Origin: JAAELZ01 sp965237995
GTDB lineage: Bacteria; Pseudomonadota; Gammaproteobacteria; Arenicellales; Poriferihabitantaceae
Length of the DNA stretch: 64,000 bases
NCBI GenBank assembly: GCA_965237995.1
Contig: CBDEGO010000005.1
Coordinates: 1 to 64,000 of the forward strand
Reading direction: 5' to 3'
Part shown: positions 9,104 to 18,211 of the stretch, piece after piece
Layout: each line of letters starts with the position of its first letter
Position numbering within the stretch: position 1 is the first letter of the stretch
Made by a program: the position numbers and the translations under genes
Notes under the pieces: model-generated
Database searches by the model: none
Seen by the model: only the letters and a program-made list of their open reading frames with translations
Told to the model about the DNA's origin: nothing

Positions 9104-9892
9104 ATGGCATCACCCCAACACCTATCCTTAGGCATTCTCGGCACAGGACACTTAGCGACCTATACTGTGACAGGGTTACGGCGTTCTGGTGATCAACGCC
9201 CTATATTAGTCAGCTCCAGGAATGCCGATCGAGCCCGCATTTTAGCAAGCCAATTCGACTGCAAGATAGCACAAGACAACCAAACAGTCATTGACCAATC
9301 AGACATCATCCTACTTGCTGTTCGCCCCTGGCAACTGGATGATTTACTCACAGAGTTACAGTTTAGCGAGGACAACATCGTGGTTTCCGCTATCGCGGGG
9401 CTGAACTTAGCCCAGCTTCGCGGCAAAGCACACTTCCCCCAGCGGTTAGGTTTAATTCTGCCGGTAGTCGCTGCTGAAAATGCAAAGGGCTATGTACCTA
9501 TCTATCCTGCCTACCCCGAGTTAGTTGAATTGGCTAGTTCACTCGGCGAATGTATCTCCTTTGAACAAGAAGAACAGTTTGAAGAAGCCGCCGCCATGGC
9601 GTGCTTGCACGGTTGGTTATATCGGTTTTTTGATGAGCAAACCAATTGGTTAATTGAACGTGGAATTGCAGCCGATAAAGCTCGGGAATTAGTGCTACAC
9701 AACACAGTTGGCGCTGCACACTATGCGCTTGGCCGTCCAGACCAAGGCCTTCAAGAGTTAACACTTGAAATTGCCCGTGACGGTACCTACACGAAAATGG
9801 GCCTTGATCAACTAGAAGCAAACAGCGCCTTTTCGCGATGGAGCGAAGCCTTAGATTTGGTAAAAAGCAAACTCGATAGTAGTGACGACTAA
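9104..9892 (+). CDS. Pyrroline-5-carboxylate-reductase-like NAD(P) oxidoreductase
   Basis: The 262-aa protein has an N-terminal Rossmann fold (LGILGTGHLA, residues 8-17, then the VSSRN strand end). A C-terminal helical dimerisation part follows. It follows the ProC plan but lacks a close match to the ProC C-terminal signature, so it is best called ProC-like. Its stop is three bases before the next gene, a metallopeptidase-like protein, and the two are very likely one transcript. It may reduce an imine or another carbonyl compound; the substrate is unknown. Confidence 0.75.
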   Translation: MASPQHLSLGILGTGHLATYTVTGLRRSGDQRPILVSSRNADRARILASQFDCKIAQDNQTVIDQSDIILLAVRPWQLDDLLTELQFSEDNIVVSAIAGLNLAQLRGKAHFPQRLGLILPVVAAENAKGYVPIYPAYPELVELASSLGECISFEQEEQFEEAAAMACLHGWLYRFFDEQTNWLIERGIAADKARELVLHNTVGAAHYALGRPDQGLQELTLEIARDGTYTKMGLDQLEANSAFSRWSEALDLVKSKLDSSDD

Positions 9893-9895
9893 GGA

Positions 9896-11191
9896 ATGAA
9901 CCGCTTAAAAACAAATACCGACAAGAGTCGTATCTCAAACCTAAGTAAGCGACTATACAAAGCATCAAAAGGTGTACGCATCTTACGCCACATCAGTTGG
10001 GACCCCGCCACACGTGAACAATTTTTCAAGGCAGGTGGCACCGTTAATCCAGTTGTCAACTACCCACCTTTTGACCCAAGCGCTGTTCTTCAACAGATAG
10101 AAAGCATTGAAACCGAGCTAGATAGCTCCGCGTTAGATCAATGGTTAGGTCGTCAAGCTAAAGTCATTGCAACCAGTGCAAAAATGCTGAGTAGTTGCGG
10201 TCAGCCTGAATTTCACCGGCACTCAAAAGCGCTATACGGTGCGCCCAAAGACCCGCTGACCGATGGCATGTCGACTTCATTAGCCTTAGCGCAACAGTTC
10301 GATGCACTGATTGAATCCTTTGCAAGCGTCGACTTAGGTGCCCCAGAAGATGCTTGTCACATTGCGCAAACCGTTGCAGAGGAAATGCGCCTAGCCGTTA
10401 CCAAGGCGTTTGGTGAACATGCCCCCGCCATCGTCATCGAACAAGACTTATCCGCCAACGCCTTGGCCGGGCCTCGGCGAATTCGCATTCGTGATGGCGC
10501 TTGTTTCACCGATAGAGACATTGTGCAACTGATAAACCATGAAGCGCATATTCACGTTGGCACCTCACTTAATGGTCTAGCTCAAGCACATTTACCACTA
10601 TTAGCCGCCAGCCATCCTGGCACTACGCGTACTCAAGAAGGCCTAGCGGTATTCGCCGAATTCATAACTGGCACGATGGACATCGATAGGATGCGGCGCT
10701 TGTCAGACCGAGTGCTTGGCATTCAAATGGCAATAGATGGCGCTGATTTTGTTGAGGTATATCAGTATTTTCTAACTCGAGTTAGCGACAAACAACAAGC
10801 CTTTGAAAATACCCGACGCGTGTTTCGTGGTGGAGTAATTAGTGGCGGCGCGCCCTTTACCAAAGACAATGTCTACTTAGACGGTCTAGTTCGGGTGCAC
10901 AACTTCTTTCGGGCTATCGTTGCCACTAAAAGGGTAGACTGTTTACCGTTGCTTTTTTGTGGAAAACTAAATCTCGAAGACATCCCCGTGCTATGCCAAT
11001 TAGCCAATGAAGGACTGTGCCAAATGCCAAAGTATTTACCTCCATGGGCGCAGGACAAGCGTTTTTTGTTGAGTTACTTAGCCTACTCAACTTTCTTAAA
11101 TGGAGTCGATATGAGTAAAGTAAAAACCCATTACAACGCAATGCTGCGCGACGCCCCTCAGGTAAGTTACCAAGACTCAGGAAAGAACTAG
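9896..11191 (+). CDS. QEGLA-motif protein (DUF1704; tyrosine-carboxypeptidase/MATCAP-like fold)
   Basis: The 431-aa protein has the motif HEAHIH (His215, Glu216, His220) followed by TRTQEGLAVFAEF, with Glu248 as the probable third metal ligand. This is the hallmark of the DUF1704 family. Some bacterial members are labelled flavohemoglobin expression-modulating QEGLA proteins. Eukaryotic relatives include the tubulin tyrosine carboxypeptidase MATCAP. All predicted metal ligands and the catalytic Glu are intact, so a metallopeptidase activity is plausible, with no known bacterial substrate. It is tightly linked to the ProC-like gene upstream (three-base gap). Confidence 0.82.
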   Translation: MNRLKTNTDKSRISNLSKRLYKASKGVRILRHISWDPATREQFFKAGGTVNPVVNYPPFDPSAVLQQIESIETELDSSALDQWLGRQAKVIATSAKMLSSCGQPEFHRHSKALYGAPKDPLTDGMSTSLALAQQFDALIESFASVDLGAPEDACHIAQTVAEEMRLAVTKAFGEHAPAIVIEQDLSANALAGPRRIRIRDGACFTDRDIVQLINHEAHIHVGTSLNGLAQAHLPLLAASHPGTTRTQEGLAVFAEFITGTMDIDRMRRLSDRVLGIQMAIDGADFVEVYQYFLTRVSDKQQAFENTRRVFRGGVISGGAPFTKDNVYLDGLVRVHNFFRAIVATKRVDCLPLLFCGKLNLEDIPVLCQLANEGLCQMPKYLPPWAQDKRFLLSYLAYSTFLNGVDMSKVKTHYNAMLRDAPQVSYQDSGKN

Positions 11192-11309
11192 CGTTTATGT
11201 GAACATGCTAAGACTTGATCGGTTAATTCAAATATTCAGCTTAACTACCTTTAAGTAGTGACCCCATAAAGCCCCTACCCCACATCAAGCCAAGTAAAAG
11301 TCACCTACT

Positions 11310-11834
11310 CTATGGCGTATCCACCCAAGCCTCACCCTGCACTTCGACCACTTCTAAATTTGACCCTTTTCCTTGCCGGTCAATCACCAAATAGCTTGCT
11401 GCCTTACCTAGAACCAACTGATAATGATGCCAAGTGTTCTTAGCCAAATTAACCCCTTGTCGCCCATTGGTAATAAACAACTGCAAGTCACTCACATTCA
11501 CCGTATCTGACGTTGGCGCACATAACACATAATAAGGTTGGTTCCCTAGTGGAATGAATGCCTGCGAGCCTATCGGATGACGCTCCATTTCTATAATCTG
11601 ATGCGGCAATGAAATGGGCTGCGTGTGAAAAATACTAATGATTGGTCTACCTCCTTCATCACTCGTATCTACAGTCGATAAAGCATGATAGCGCTTAGTC
11701 AATCCTTCGTTAATGTCCATGACTTGAAGCCCCTCGTTTAGCGCAAAATCATTGACATCTAAGTCAATGACTTCACCAAACTGGGAAAAAGCTTCTGCAG
11801 TAAGCGTTTGAGGAGTTAAAATTGGTTTGCTCAT
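11310..11834 (-). CDS. allA: Ureidoglycolate lyase
   Basis: AllA cleaves ureidoglycolate to glyoxylate and urea at the end of allantoin breakdown. The 174-aa product shows the cupin-like family pattern: LTAEAFSQFGEVID near the start, then ISIFHTQPISLPHQIIEMERHPIGSQAF with the conserved EMERHP-SQAF core, and TWHHYQLVLG with its histidines. It lies 33 bases downstream of the adenine deaminase gene on the same strand. With the purine transporter and 8-oxoguanine deaminase nearby, it marks this stretch as a purine catabolic region. Confidence 0.9.
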   Translation of the reverse strand: MSKPILTPQTLTAEAFSQFGEVIDLDVNDFALNEGLQVMDINEGLTKRYHALSTVDTSDEGGRPIISIFHTQPISLPHQIIEMERHPIGSQAFIPLGNQPYYVLCAPTSDTVNVSDLQLFITNGRQGVNLAKNTWHHYQLVLGKAASYLVIDRQGKGSNLEVVEVQGEAWVDTP

Positions 11835-11867
11835 ACTAGTGTAAAGAGTGTCGCATCGCCGTCAATA

Positions 11868-12872
11868 TTAGGCCGCACGCATGTAGTCTGCTAATATAGA
11901 CATTAGTTCGTCGCGGCGCGTATCAGAAATAAACGCCGCTTTAAAACTATTGCGACATAGCAAAGCCAAGTGGTCGCGACTTAACGGTAAATTCTCAGCC
12001 ACCGCATTGAAATTTTCATTCATATAGCCGCCAAAATAAGCCGGGTCATCTGAATTAACAGTGACGCACAAACCCGCGTCCAGCATGGTTGGTAGCGGGT
12101 GGTTTTTCATGTCATCGACTACACATAGCTTGGTATTTGAAAGCGGACACACAGTTAACGCAGTTTGCTTTTTCACCAAGTGACTAATCAATTCTGGGTC
12201 TTGCATTGCCGCATTACCGTGGTCAATGCGATCAACCTTTAATAAATTGATAGCCTGCCAAACATAATCGGATGGGCCTTCTTCGCCAGCATGCGCTACC
12301 AGCTTTAGGCCCAGCGTTTTAGCCTTAGCGAATACATTGACAAATTTAGAGGGTGGATTACCTATTTCAGTTGAGTCTAAACCCACACCAATCATTTTAT
12401 CTAAATGAGGCTCGGCTTGTTCTAAGGTGACTAACGCCGATTGTTCATCGAGGTGCCGCAAGAAACACATAATAATCCCAAAGCTAATGCCGTAGTCTTG
12501 CTCTGCTTTTTCCAAAGCAGCGTGAATGCCATCGATAACCACTTTGAATGGCACGCCGCGCTCTAAGTGCCCTTGTGGGTCAAAAAAGATTTCTACGTGT
12601 TTTACATTTTGCGCGTGCACCTGTTCAATATAAGCTGCGGTTAAATCAAAATAGTCCTGCTCCGTGCGCAAGATATTCATCCCTTGATAATAAATATTTA
12701 AGAAATCTTGCAGATTCGAGAAATTATAAGCCTCTCGAAGGGCTTCAACTGAAGCGTAAGGCAAGTGAATGCCATTACGCTCAGCAAGCTGAAACATCAA
12801 CTCAGGCTCAAACGTACCTTCAATGTGTAAATGAAGCTCTGCCTTTGGTAAGCCCGAGATAAACTGTTCCAT
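11868..12872 (-). CDS. Adenine deaminase (adenosine-deaminase-like family)
   Basis: The 334-aa enzyme belongs to the metal-dependent adenosine/adenine deaminase family. Ligands and catalytic residues are His14 and His16 (HLHIEG), His193 and Glu196 (AHAGEEG), His217 (RIDHG) and Asp274/Asp275 (NSDDPAYFGGY). The sequence style (LPKAELHLHIEGT, SKF, TVCPLSNTKLCV) matches the proteobacterial subgroup that deaminates adenine to hypoxanthine rather than adenosine. It leads the ureidoglycolate lyase gene in a probable operon. It lies downstream of the BMP-type transporter genes, which fits uptake then deamination. Confidence 0.88.
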   Translation of the reverse strand: MEQFISGLPKAELHLHIEGTFEPELMFQLAERNGIHLPYASVEALREAYNFSNLQDFLNIYYQGMNILRTEQDYFDLTAAYIEQVHAQNVKHVEIFFDPQGHLERGVPFKVVIDGIHAALEKAEQDYGISFGIIMCFLRHLDEQSALVTLEQAEPHLDKMIGVGLDSTEIGNPPSKFVNVFAKAKTLGLKLVAHAGEEGPSDYVWQAINLLKVDRIDHGNAAMQDPELISHLVKKQTALTVCPLSNTKLCVVDDMKNHPLPTMLDAGLCVTVNSDDPAYFGGYMNENFNAVAENLPLSRDHLALLCRNSFKAAFISDTRRDELMSILADYMRAA

Positions 12873-13023
12873 GAAGTATTAAATTCGCCGCTAATTTAAC
12901 GAAGGTATGTCTGCGAAAATAAGTCAGCAAAATGCAAAGAACCGGAATGTACTGATGCACATGAGGGCTCAAGCATCTTGCTGACGCCGCAAACGCGAAA
13001 AAAATCGCTAGACGCAGTTCGAA

Positions 13024-14124
13024 CTAGTTTGGTAGTTTGCCTTCAACGCCTTCTACATACCAATCCATGCTAAGCAAAGCGCCATCGTCCATAACTGAAC
13101 CTTCAGCCACGATCATCTCACCTGCTTGGTTTTTAACTGGCCCATCAAAAGAATGCATGGTGCCAGCGATTAAGGCTTCACGCACCTTATCGGCTTCAGC
13201 GCGCACATCTGCTGGAACCGCATCACCATAAGGCGCCATCACTACCATGCCTGACGCTAAACCACCCCAGCGATCACCCGTTTCCCAAGTGTCATCCATC
13301 GCGGCTTTGGCGCGTTCTACATAGTAGCCTTCCCAGTCGTCAATAATAGCGGTTAAGTGGGCTTTTGGCGCAAACGCACTCATATCAGAACCTTGACCAA
13401 AACCGTGTACACCGCGTGCTTCTGCCACTTGCAATGAAGCCGGTGAATCTGTGTGAGTTACAATCATATCCGCTCCTTGGTCGATCAAGGCTTTAGCGGC
13501 ATCGCCTTCTTTACCAGGGTCATACCAAGAGTTAGTCCAAATCACTTTAACCGTTGCTTCTGGACTATGCTTACGTAAGGCCAAAGTAAATGCACCAATA
13601 CCACGCACCACTTCTGGAATAGGGAACGGCGCTACATAACCGACTATTCCTGATTTTGTCATCATACCAGCGATAGTGCCTAACACTGTGCGGCCCTCAT
13701 AAAAACGGCCTGAGTAAGTCGACATATTGTCAGCGCTTTTATAACCAGTTGCGTGCTCAAATTTTACGTTTGGAAACTGCTTCGCTACCTTCAACGTTGG
13801 ATTCATATACCCAAACGAGGTAGTGAAAATAATCTCGTTGCCTGACGTTGCCAGTTCACGAATCACTCGCTCTGCATCTGCACCCTCTGGAACACTTTCG
13901 ACATACGATGTTTTAACGCCAAGCTCACGCTCGATCGCCAAACGACCTTTATCGTGCTGGTAAGACCAGCCATGATCAGAGATAGGGCCTACGTAAACAA
14001 AGCCGACTTTCGACCCGTCTGCGATACCAGAAGCGCCATCGCTACTTGCAGCCATCGTATTGGTTGCCAACACGCCAGCAAACAAGGCGCTTATTATCTT
14101 AAGTGTGTGTTTTTGGGTTTTCAT
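13024..14124 (-). CDS. BMP-family substrate-binding protein of a nucleoside/purine ABC transporter
   Basis: The 366-aa protein has a signal peptide (about residues 1-25, cleavage near MAA). It is followed by the BMP/PnrA-type fold: KVGFVYVGPISDHGWSYQHD, then the FEHATGYK and YSGRFYEGR segments. No lipobox cysteine is seen, so it is probably free in the periplasm. BMP proteins bind nucleosides or purines. It is the last of four transporter genes on this strand, 157 bases after the second permease. The larger gap may carry its own promoter, as suits a binding protein needed in excess. Confidence 0.9.
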   Translation of the reverse strand: MKTQKHTLKIISALFAGVLATNTMAASSDGASGIADGSKVGFVYVGPISDHGWSYQHDKGRLAIERELGVKTSYVESVPEGADAERVIRELATSGNEIIFTTSFGYMNPTLKVAKQFPNVKFEHATGYKSADNMSTYSGRFYEGRTVLGTIAGMMTKSGIVGYVAPFPIPEVVRGIGAFTLALRKHSPEATVKVIWTNSWYDPGKEGDAAKALIDQGADMIVTHTDSPASLQVAEARGVHGFGQGSDMSAFAPKAHLTAIIDDWEGYYVERAKAAMDDTWETGDRWGGLASGMVVMAPYGDAVPADVRAEADKVREALIAGTMHSFDGPVKNQAGEMIVAEGSVMDDGALLSMDWYVEGVEGKLPN

Positions 14125-14281
14125 TAACGTTCCTCTGAGCTTGATTTTTTTTAAAGTTTAATAGTGATTTCTCACTTTGACAGGGTTTACAAACCGATTT
14201 AAAAGTCGATGCAGGCTGTGACAGTCAAGCCTCTTATTTCGACCAGTTTACAAAATTGCTAATAACAAATTCTAGCAGAAT

Positions 14282-15205
14282 CTATGCACTAGGATGAAAG
14301 GGTTTAGTCAAACTAGCCGGTGCATTCAGTTTTATTTTGGCTTGGTCACGAGAAATAATCACCAGTACTACAATCGTTGCTAAATAAGGCAACATCGACA
14401 TAATTTGAGACGGAATATCTACACCCATCGCCTGTGCATGTAGCTGGATGATATTAATACCACCGAACAAATAGGCACCCAACAACACTCGGCTGGTTCG
14501 CCATGATGCAAAAACAACCAATGCTAAGGCGATCCAACCACGCCCCGCCGTCATGTTTTCCGCCCACAGCGGCGAGTAGGCCAAAGACAAATAAGCGCCG
14601 CCTAAACCAGCCATTGCACCGCCAAATAAAATAGCGAGGAAGCGTATTCTAATTACTTTGTAACCCATGGCGTGCGCTGCATCATGCGAATCACCCACTG
14701 CACGCAGCACCAAACCTGGATGAGATCGATTCATAAACCAAATCACGCCAAATGCAACAATAAACGATAAATAAATAAGCGCATCCTGATTGAACAAAAG
14801 AGGCCCAAAAAATGGAATGTCTGATAGAAAAGGAACGGCTAACTTGGGCAAACCACCATACGCCACGCCGACTAGGTTTTGGCCTATTAACGCACTTAAA
14901 CCAATGCCGAAGATAGTAAGCGCTAACCCAGTCGGAACTTGGCTTGCTTGCAGTACCAATACTAGAAACGCGAATAAAGACGCCATAAACATGCCCGCAG
15001 CCATGCCGCCAAGCACCCCTATGAACGCATTGCCGCTAACATGCCACGCCGCAAAGCCACATACTGCACCCATGAGCATCATACCTTCAACGCCTAAATT
15101 GAGCACCCCAGATTTTTCAGTGATTAACTCACCAATTGCAGCAAACAATAGCGGCGTGGCGGCAGTGACCAACGTTAACAATATAGGTAAGATTAAATCA
15201 GCCAT
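14282..15205 (-). CDS. ABC transporter permease (BMP/nucleoside type, YufQ-like)
   Basis: The 307-aa, strongly hydrophobic protein has about eight to ten membrane segments and the BPD_transp_2 pattern: ITEKSGVLNLGVEGMMLMGA near the N terminus and RAVGDSHDAAHAMGY in the cytoplasmic loop that contacts the ATPase. It pairs with the permease at 15208-16275, whose stop is two bases upstream of this start. Together they form the heterodimeric channel of a purine/nucleoside importer. Confidence 0.9.
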   Translation of the reverse strand: MADLILPILLTLVTAATPLLFAAIGELITEKSGVLNLGVEGMMLMGAVCGFAAWHVSGNAFIGVLGGMAAGMFMASLFAFLVLVLQASQVPTGLALTIFGIGLSALIGQNLVGVAYGGLPKLAVPFLSDIPFFGPLLFNQDALIYLSFIVAFGVIWFMNRSHPGLVLRAVGDSHDAAHAMGYKVIRIRFLAILFGGAMAGLGGAYLSLAYSPLWAENMTAGRGWIALALVVFASWRTSRVLLGAYLFGGINIIQLHAQAMGVDIPSQIMSMLPYLATIVVLVIISRDQAKIKLNAPASLTKPFHPSA

Positions 15206-15207
15206 TG

Positions 15208-16275
15208 TTATTGCCTCACCGCTTTAGATAACTGGAGACGGTAGTGAATGAATACGTCACAAGCCAAAATAAAAAACAACAACATGCCTTGAAACACACC
15301 GGTTACCGCAAGCGGTAAATTTAATCTGATTTGGGCAGTTTCACCGCCAAGGTAAGAAAGCGCCAACAGCAAACCAGCAAACAGCACACCGAGCGGATGC
15401 AAACGACCAACATACGCCACAATGATCGCCGCAAAACCGTACCCAGGCGAGATGTGCGGTAATACTTGGCCAATAGGGCCAGTAATTTCAATCACTCCAG
15501 CTAAGCCCGCAGCACCGCCGCCTAACAATAAAGTTAGCCAAATTACTTTATTCTGATTAAACCCAGCGTGCACGCCCGCAGCGGGTGCATCACCCATTAC
15601 TTTGATTTGATATCCAATAAGACTCTTTGACAACAAGGCCCAGCCCATGAATACCGCGGCAATCGCAATTATCGCGCCTGCATGTAGTCGCGTGCCATCA
15701 AATAAAATAGGCAACATGGCCGAGTCAGAGAAAATACGGGACTCTGGAAAATTAAACCCATCGGGGTCTTTAAATGGCCCATGTACCAATAAGCTCAAAA
15801 TCAAACTCGCAACATAGGTCAGCATTAAACTCGTTAAAATCTCGTTGGCATTAAACTTTGTTCGCAAGAAAGCGACGATGGATGCCCAACACAAACCGCC
15901 TAATACGCCAGCCAATAGAATAAGCGGTAAAATATAAAAGCCTGACTTTTCATAAAACCAAAGAGCTGCGGCACCGCCAAACACGGCGCCCATCAACAGT
16001 TGCCCTTCTGCACCGATGTTCCAAACACCTGATCGAAACCCCAATGACAATGCCACACCAATCAGTATGAGCGGCGTCGCTTTTACCCATAACTCACCTA
16101 AGCCATAGCGTGTGGAGATTGGATCAACAAAAAATGCTTTTAGCGCTGCCGTTGGTGATACGCCCATCATACTAAACAGTAGTATGCCTGCAAGCAAAGT
16201 AAGCACAAGCGCCATAACAGGAGACAGATAGACCATCGCTTTTGATGGGCTTGGCCTTTTAATTAGTGCAATCAT
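15208..16275 (-). CDS. ABC transporter permease (BMP/nucleoside type, YufP-like)
   Basis: The 355-aa inner-membrane protein is of the BPD_transp_2 family. It has GFRSGVWNIGAEGQLLMGA, the equivalent of the second permease's GVLNLGVEG motif, and the coupling-loop segment VMGDAPAAGVHAGFN. Its start is nine bases after the ATPase stop and its stop is two bases before the second permease, so the three are one operon. The longer N terminus relative to the partner is normal for the YufP-type subunit. Confidence 0.9.
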   Translation of the reverse strand: MIALIKRPSPSKAMVYLSPVMALVLTLLAGILLFSMMGVSPTAALKAFFVDPISTRYGLGELWVKATPLILIGVALSLGFRSGVWNIGAEGQLLMGAVFGGAAALWFYEKSGFYILPLILLAGVLGGLCWASIVAFLRTKFNANEILTSLMLTYVASLILSLLVHGPFKDPDGFNFPESRIFSDSAMLPILFDGTRLHAGAIIAIAAVFMGWALLSKSLIGYQIKVMGDAPAAGVHAGFNQNKVIWLTLLLGGGAAGLAGVIEITGPIGQVLPHISPGYGFAAIIVAYVGRLHPLGVLFAGLLLALSYLGGETAQIRLNLPLAVTGVFQGMLLFFILACDVFIHYRLQLSKAVRQ

Positions 16276-16284
16276 TACTTATTT

Positions 16285-17814
16285 TTACTGAGGTGCAGAC
16301 TCGATTTGCGCGCCCGCCATCAGCAAGCCCATTTGTTCATAACTGACATTTTGAGTCGGATAAAACGCGGATAGGCTGCCGGCACAAATCGCGCCGATGC
16401 GGTCTGATATTTCAATGAGTTCATCTAAGTCTTGAGAAATCACCAGCACCGCAGCCCCTTTTTGCGCGAGATCTTTTAACTGTTCGCGAATACGCTGAGC
16501 GGCGCCCGCGTCAACACCCCAAGTAGGCTGAGACACAATTAATACTTCGGGGTTTTGCAGCATTTCTCGACCAACAATGTATTTCTGCAAATTTCCACCC
16601 GATAAGCTACTGGCCTGTGCTAATAGTCCGGTAGTTTTAACTTCGTTGTCAGAAATAATTTGCTTAGTACGCTCACCGCATAAGCTATAGTTTATCCAAC
16701 CTTTATTGGCTAACCCCAAACGCTCAAATGCCGTTAATATCGTGTTATCAAGCAAGCTCATGCTTGGCACCGCCCCATGACCTAAGCGCTTTTCAGGCAC
16801 GCTTGCCATACCAAGTAAGCGGCGTTGATTTGGGCCTAAGTCTCCTACTTGCGCGTTATCGATCAGCACCGCATCCGCAACGCTTTTCTGTTCACCATTT
16901 AGAGCCTGCAACAATTCATCTTGGCCGTTTCCAGCCACACCGGCAATCCCCATAATCTCACCGCCTTTCACCTCGAAAGAAATACTTTTAAGACTAATCC
17001 CTAATTCATCAGCCGCGGCCAATGACAAGCTATTCGCTGCCAGACGCACATCACCCAACGCACTAGTGGTGCGCTTGCTTGGCGCTCTAAGTTCTTCACC
17101 CATCATCAGCGCGGCCATGGTTTTAGGGCTTTCATCTGCAACGTCCACGCAAGCAACCCGGCACCCATTACGCAATACGGTGGCAGTATTGCAAAGCGAC
17201 TTAATTTCGTCCAGTTTATGTGAGATATACAAAATTGATAAACCTTCATCAGACAAACGGTTCAATGTCTCAAATAACTTAGCAACTTCTTGTGGAGTCA
17301 GCACGGAAGTGGGTTCATCCATCACCAGTAATTTGGGCTTCTGCAGTAAGCAGCGAATAATCTCAATACGTTGGCGCTCACCTACCGACAAGCTATACAC
17401 ATGGCGATGCGGGTCTAAGGGTAATCCGTATGTCTCAGAGATAGACTCTATGTCTGTGGCAAGTTGTTCTAAGCCGCTTTTTTGCCCTATACCCAAAGCG
17501 ATATTTTCAACCACGGTTAGCGAATCAAACAAAGAAAAATGCTGAAAAACCATGGCCACACCCAGCTCTCTTGCTTTAGCAGGGTTTACGATATCAACCG
17601 GTTGACCTTCAAATAATATTTGCCCTGAATCTGGTTTCAACACCCCGTAAATCATTTTAACGAGGGTGGATTTACCTGCTCCATTTTCACCAAGCAATGC
17701 GTGAATTTCTCCACTTTTAATGGCCAAATCAATGTCATCATTTGCCAAACACCCCGGATACATCTTGCGCATTGCGCGCAATTCTATCAAGTTAGGCTGT
17801 TGGGCTTGAGTCAT
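16285..17814 (-). CDS. ABC transporter ATP-binding protein with two nucleotide-binding domains (YufO-like)
   Basis: The 509-aa protein carries two ABC cassettes in tandem. The first has Walker A GENGAGKST (residues 42-50), signature LSVGERQRIEI and Walker B LLVMDEPT. The second has LSGGNLQKYIVGREM but, as is usual in this sugar/nucleoside subfamily, a degenerate Walker A (GVAGNGQDELLQAL). It energises the two downstream permeases and works with the BMP-type binding protein. It is first in the operon, with about 400 bp of upstream DNA shared with the divergent 8-oxoguanine deaminase gene. Confidence 0.92.
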   Translation of the reverse strand: MTQAQQPNLIELRAMRKMYPGCLANDDIDLAIKSGEIHALLGENGAGKSTLVKMIYGVLKPDSGQILFEGQPVDIVNPAKARELGVAMVFQHFSLFDSLTVVENIALGIGQKSGLEQLATDIESISETYGLPLDPHRHVYSLSVGERQRIEIIRCLLQKPKLLVMDEPTSVLTPQEVAKLFETLNRLSDEGLSILYISHKLDEIKSLCNTATVLRNGCRVACVDVADESPKTMAALMMGEELRAPSKRTTSALGDVRLAANSLSLAAADELGISLKSISFEVKGGEIMGIAGVAGNGQDELLQALNGEQKSVADAVLIDNAQVGDLGPNQRRLLGMASVPEKRLGHGAVPSMSLLDNTILTAFERLGLANKGWINYSLCGERTKQIISDNEVKTTGLLAQASSLSGGNLQKYIVGREMLQNPEVLIVSQPTWGVDAGAAQRIREQLKDLAQKGAAVLVISQDLDELIEISDRIGAICAGSLSAFYPTQNVSYEQMGLLMAGAQIESAPQ

Positions 17815-18211
17815 TTGGGTTTGGTATTTTTACAAGGTTTATTATTCAACCGTGGTGCATATATAAAAGGCGATCAATGATGGTAAACACCCGTTTACTA
17901 CGGCAAGCTCTAATTAAATCTTGCTTCATGAAATATTGTTTTTTTAAAAGCATGTAATAAAAAACCAACATACACCGCTGGCTTATTTAGTACTATTCTA
18001 AACGAAACGCCTTCCTTAACCTAGAAAAGCGCCATAAAATTAGCCAACGAACATATCACTTATCCGTTTGCCACATCCAGAATAAAATTTAGCCACCCCG
18101 TTGCGTACTGGTCAGCACTATTAATTTAAGATGAAATTGAGTCTAATCGCACTTGCTTCTTGCACGTTCATTATCTAAACACTCGATTACACTAAACACC
18201 CCCACATAATA
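17815..18211. other. Divergent promoter region between the purine transporter and 8-oxoguanine deaminase
   Basis: This gene-free stretch of 397 bp is AT-rich. It must hold the promoters for the ABC operon (leftward) and the deaminase gene (rightward). I looked for a purine riboswitch core and for a strong symmetrical operator and found neither. No open frame of note is present. Confidence 0.5.

Noticed and set aside
17815..18211. Purine riboswitch upstream of the nucleoside transporter
   Set aside because: No purine-aptamer core or three-way-junction arrangement could be found on either strand.
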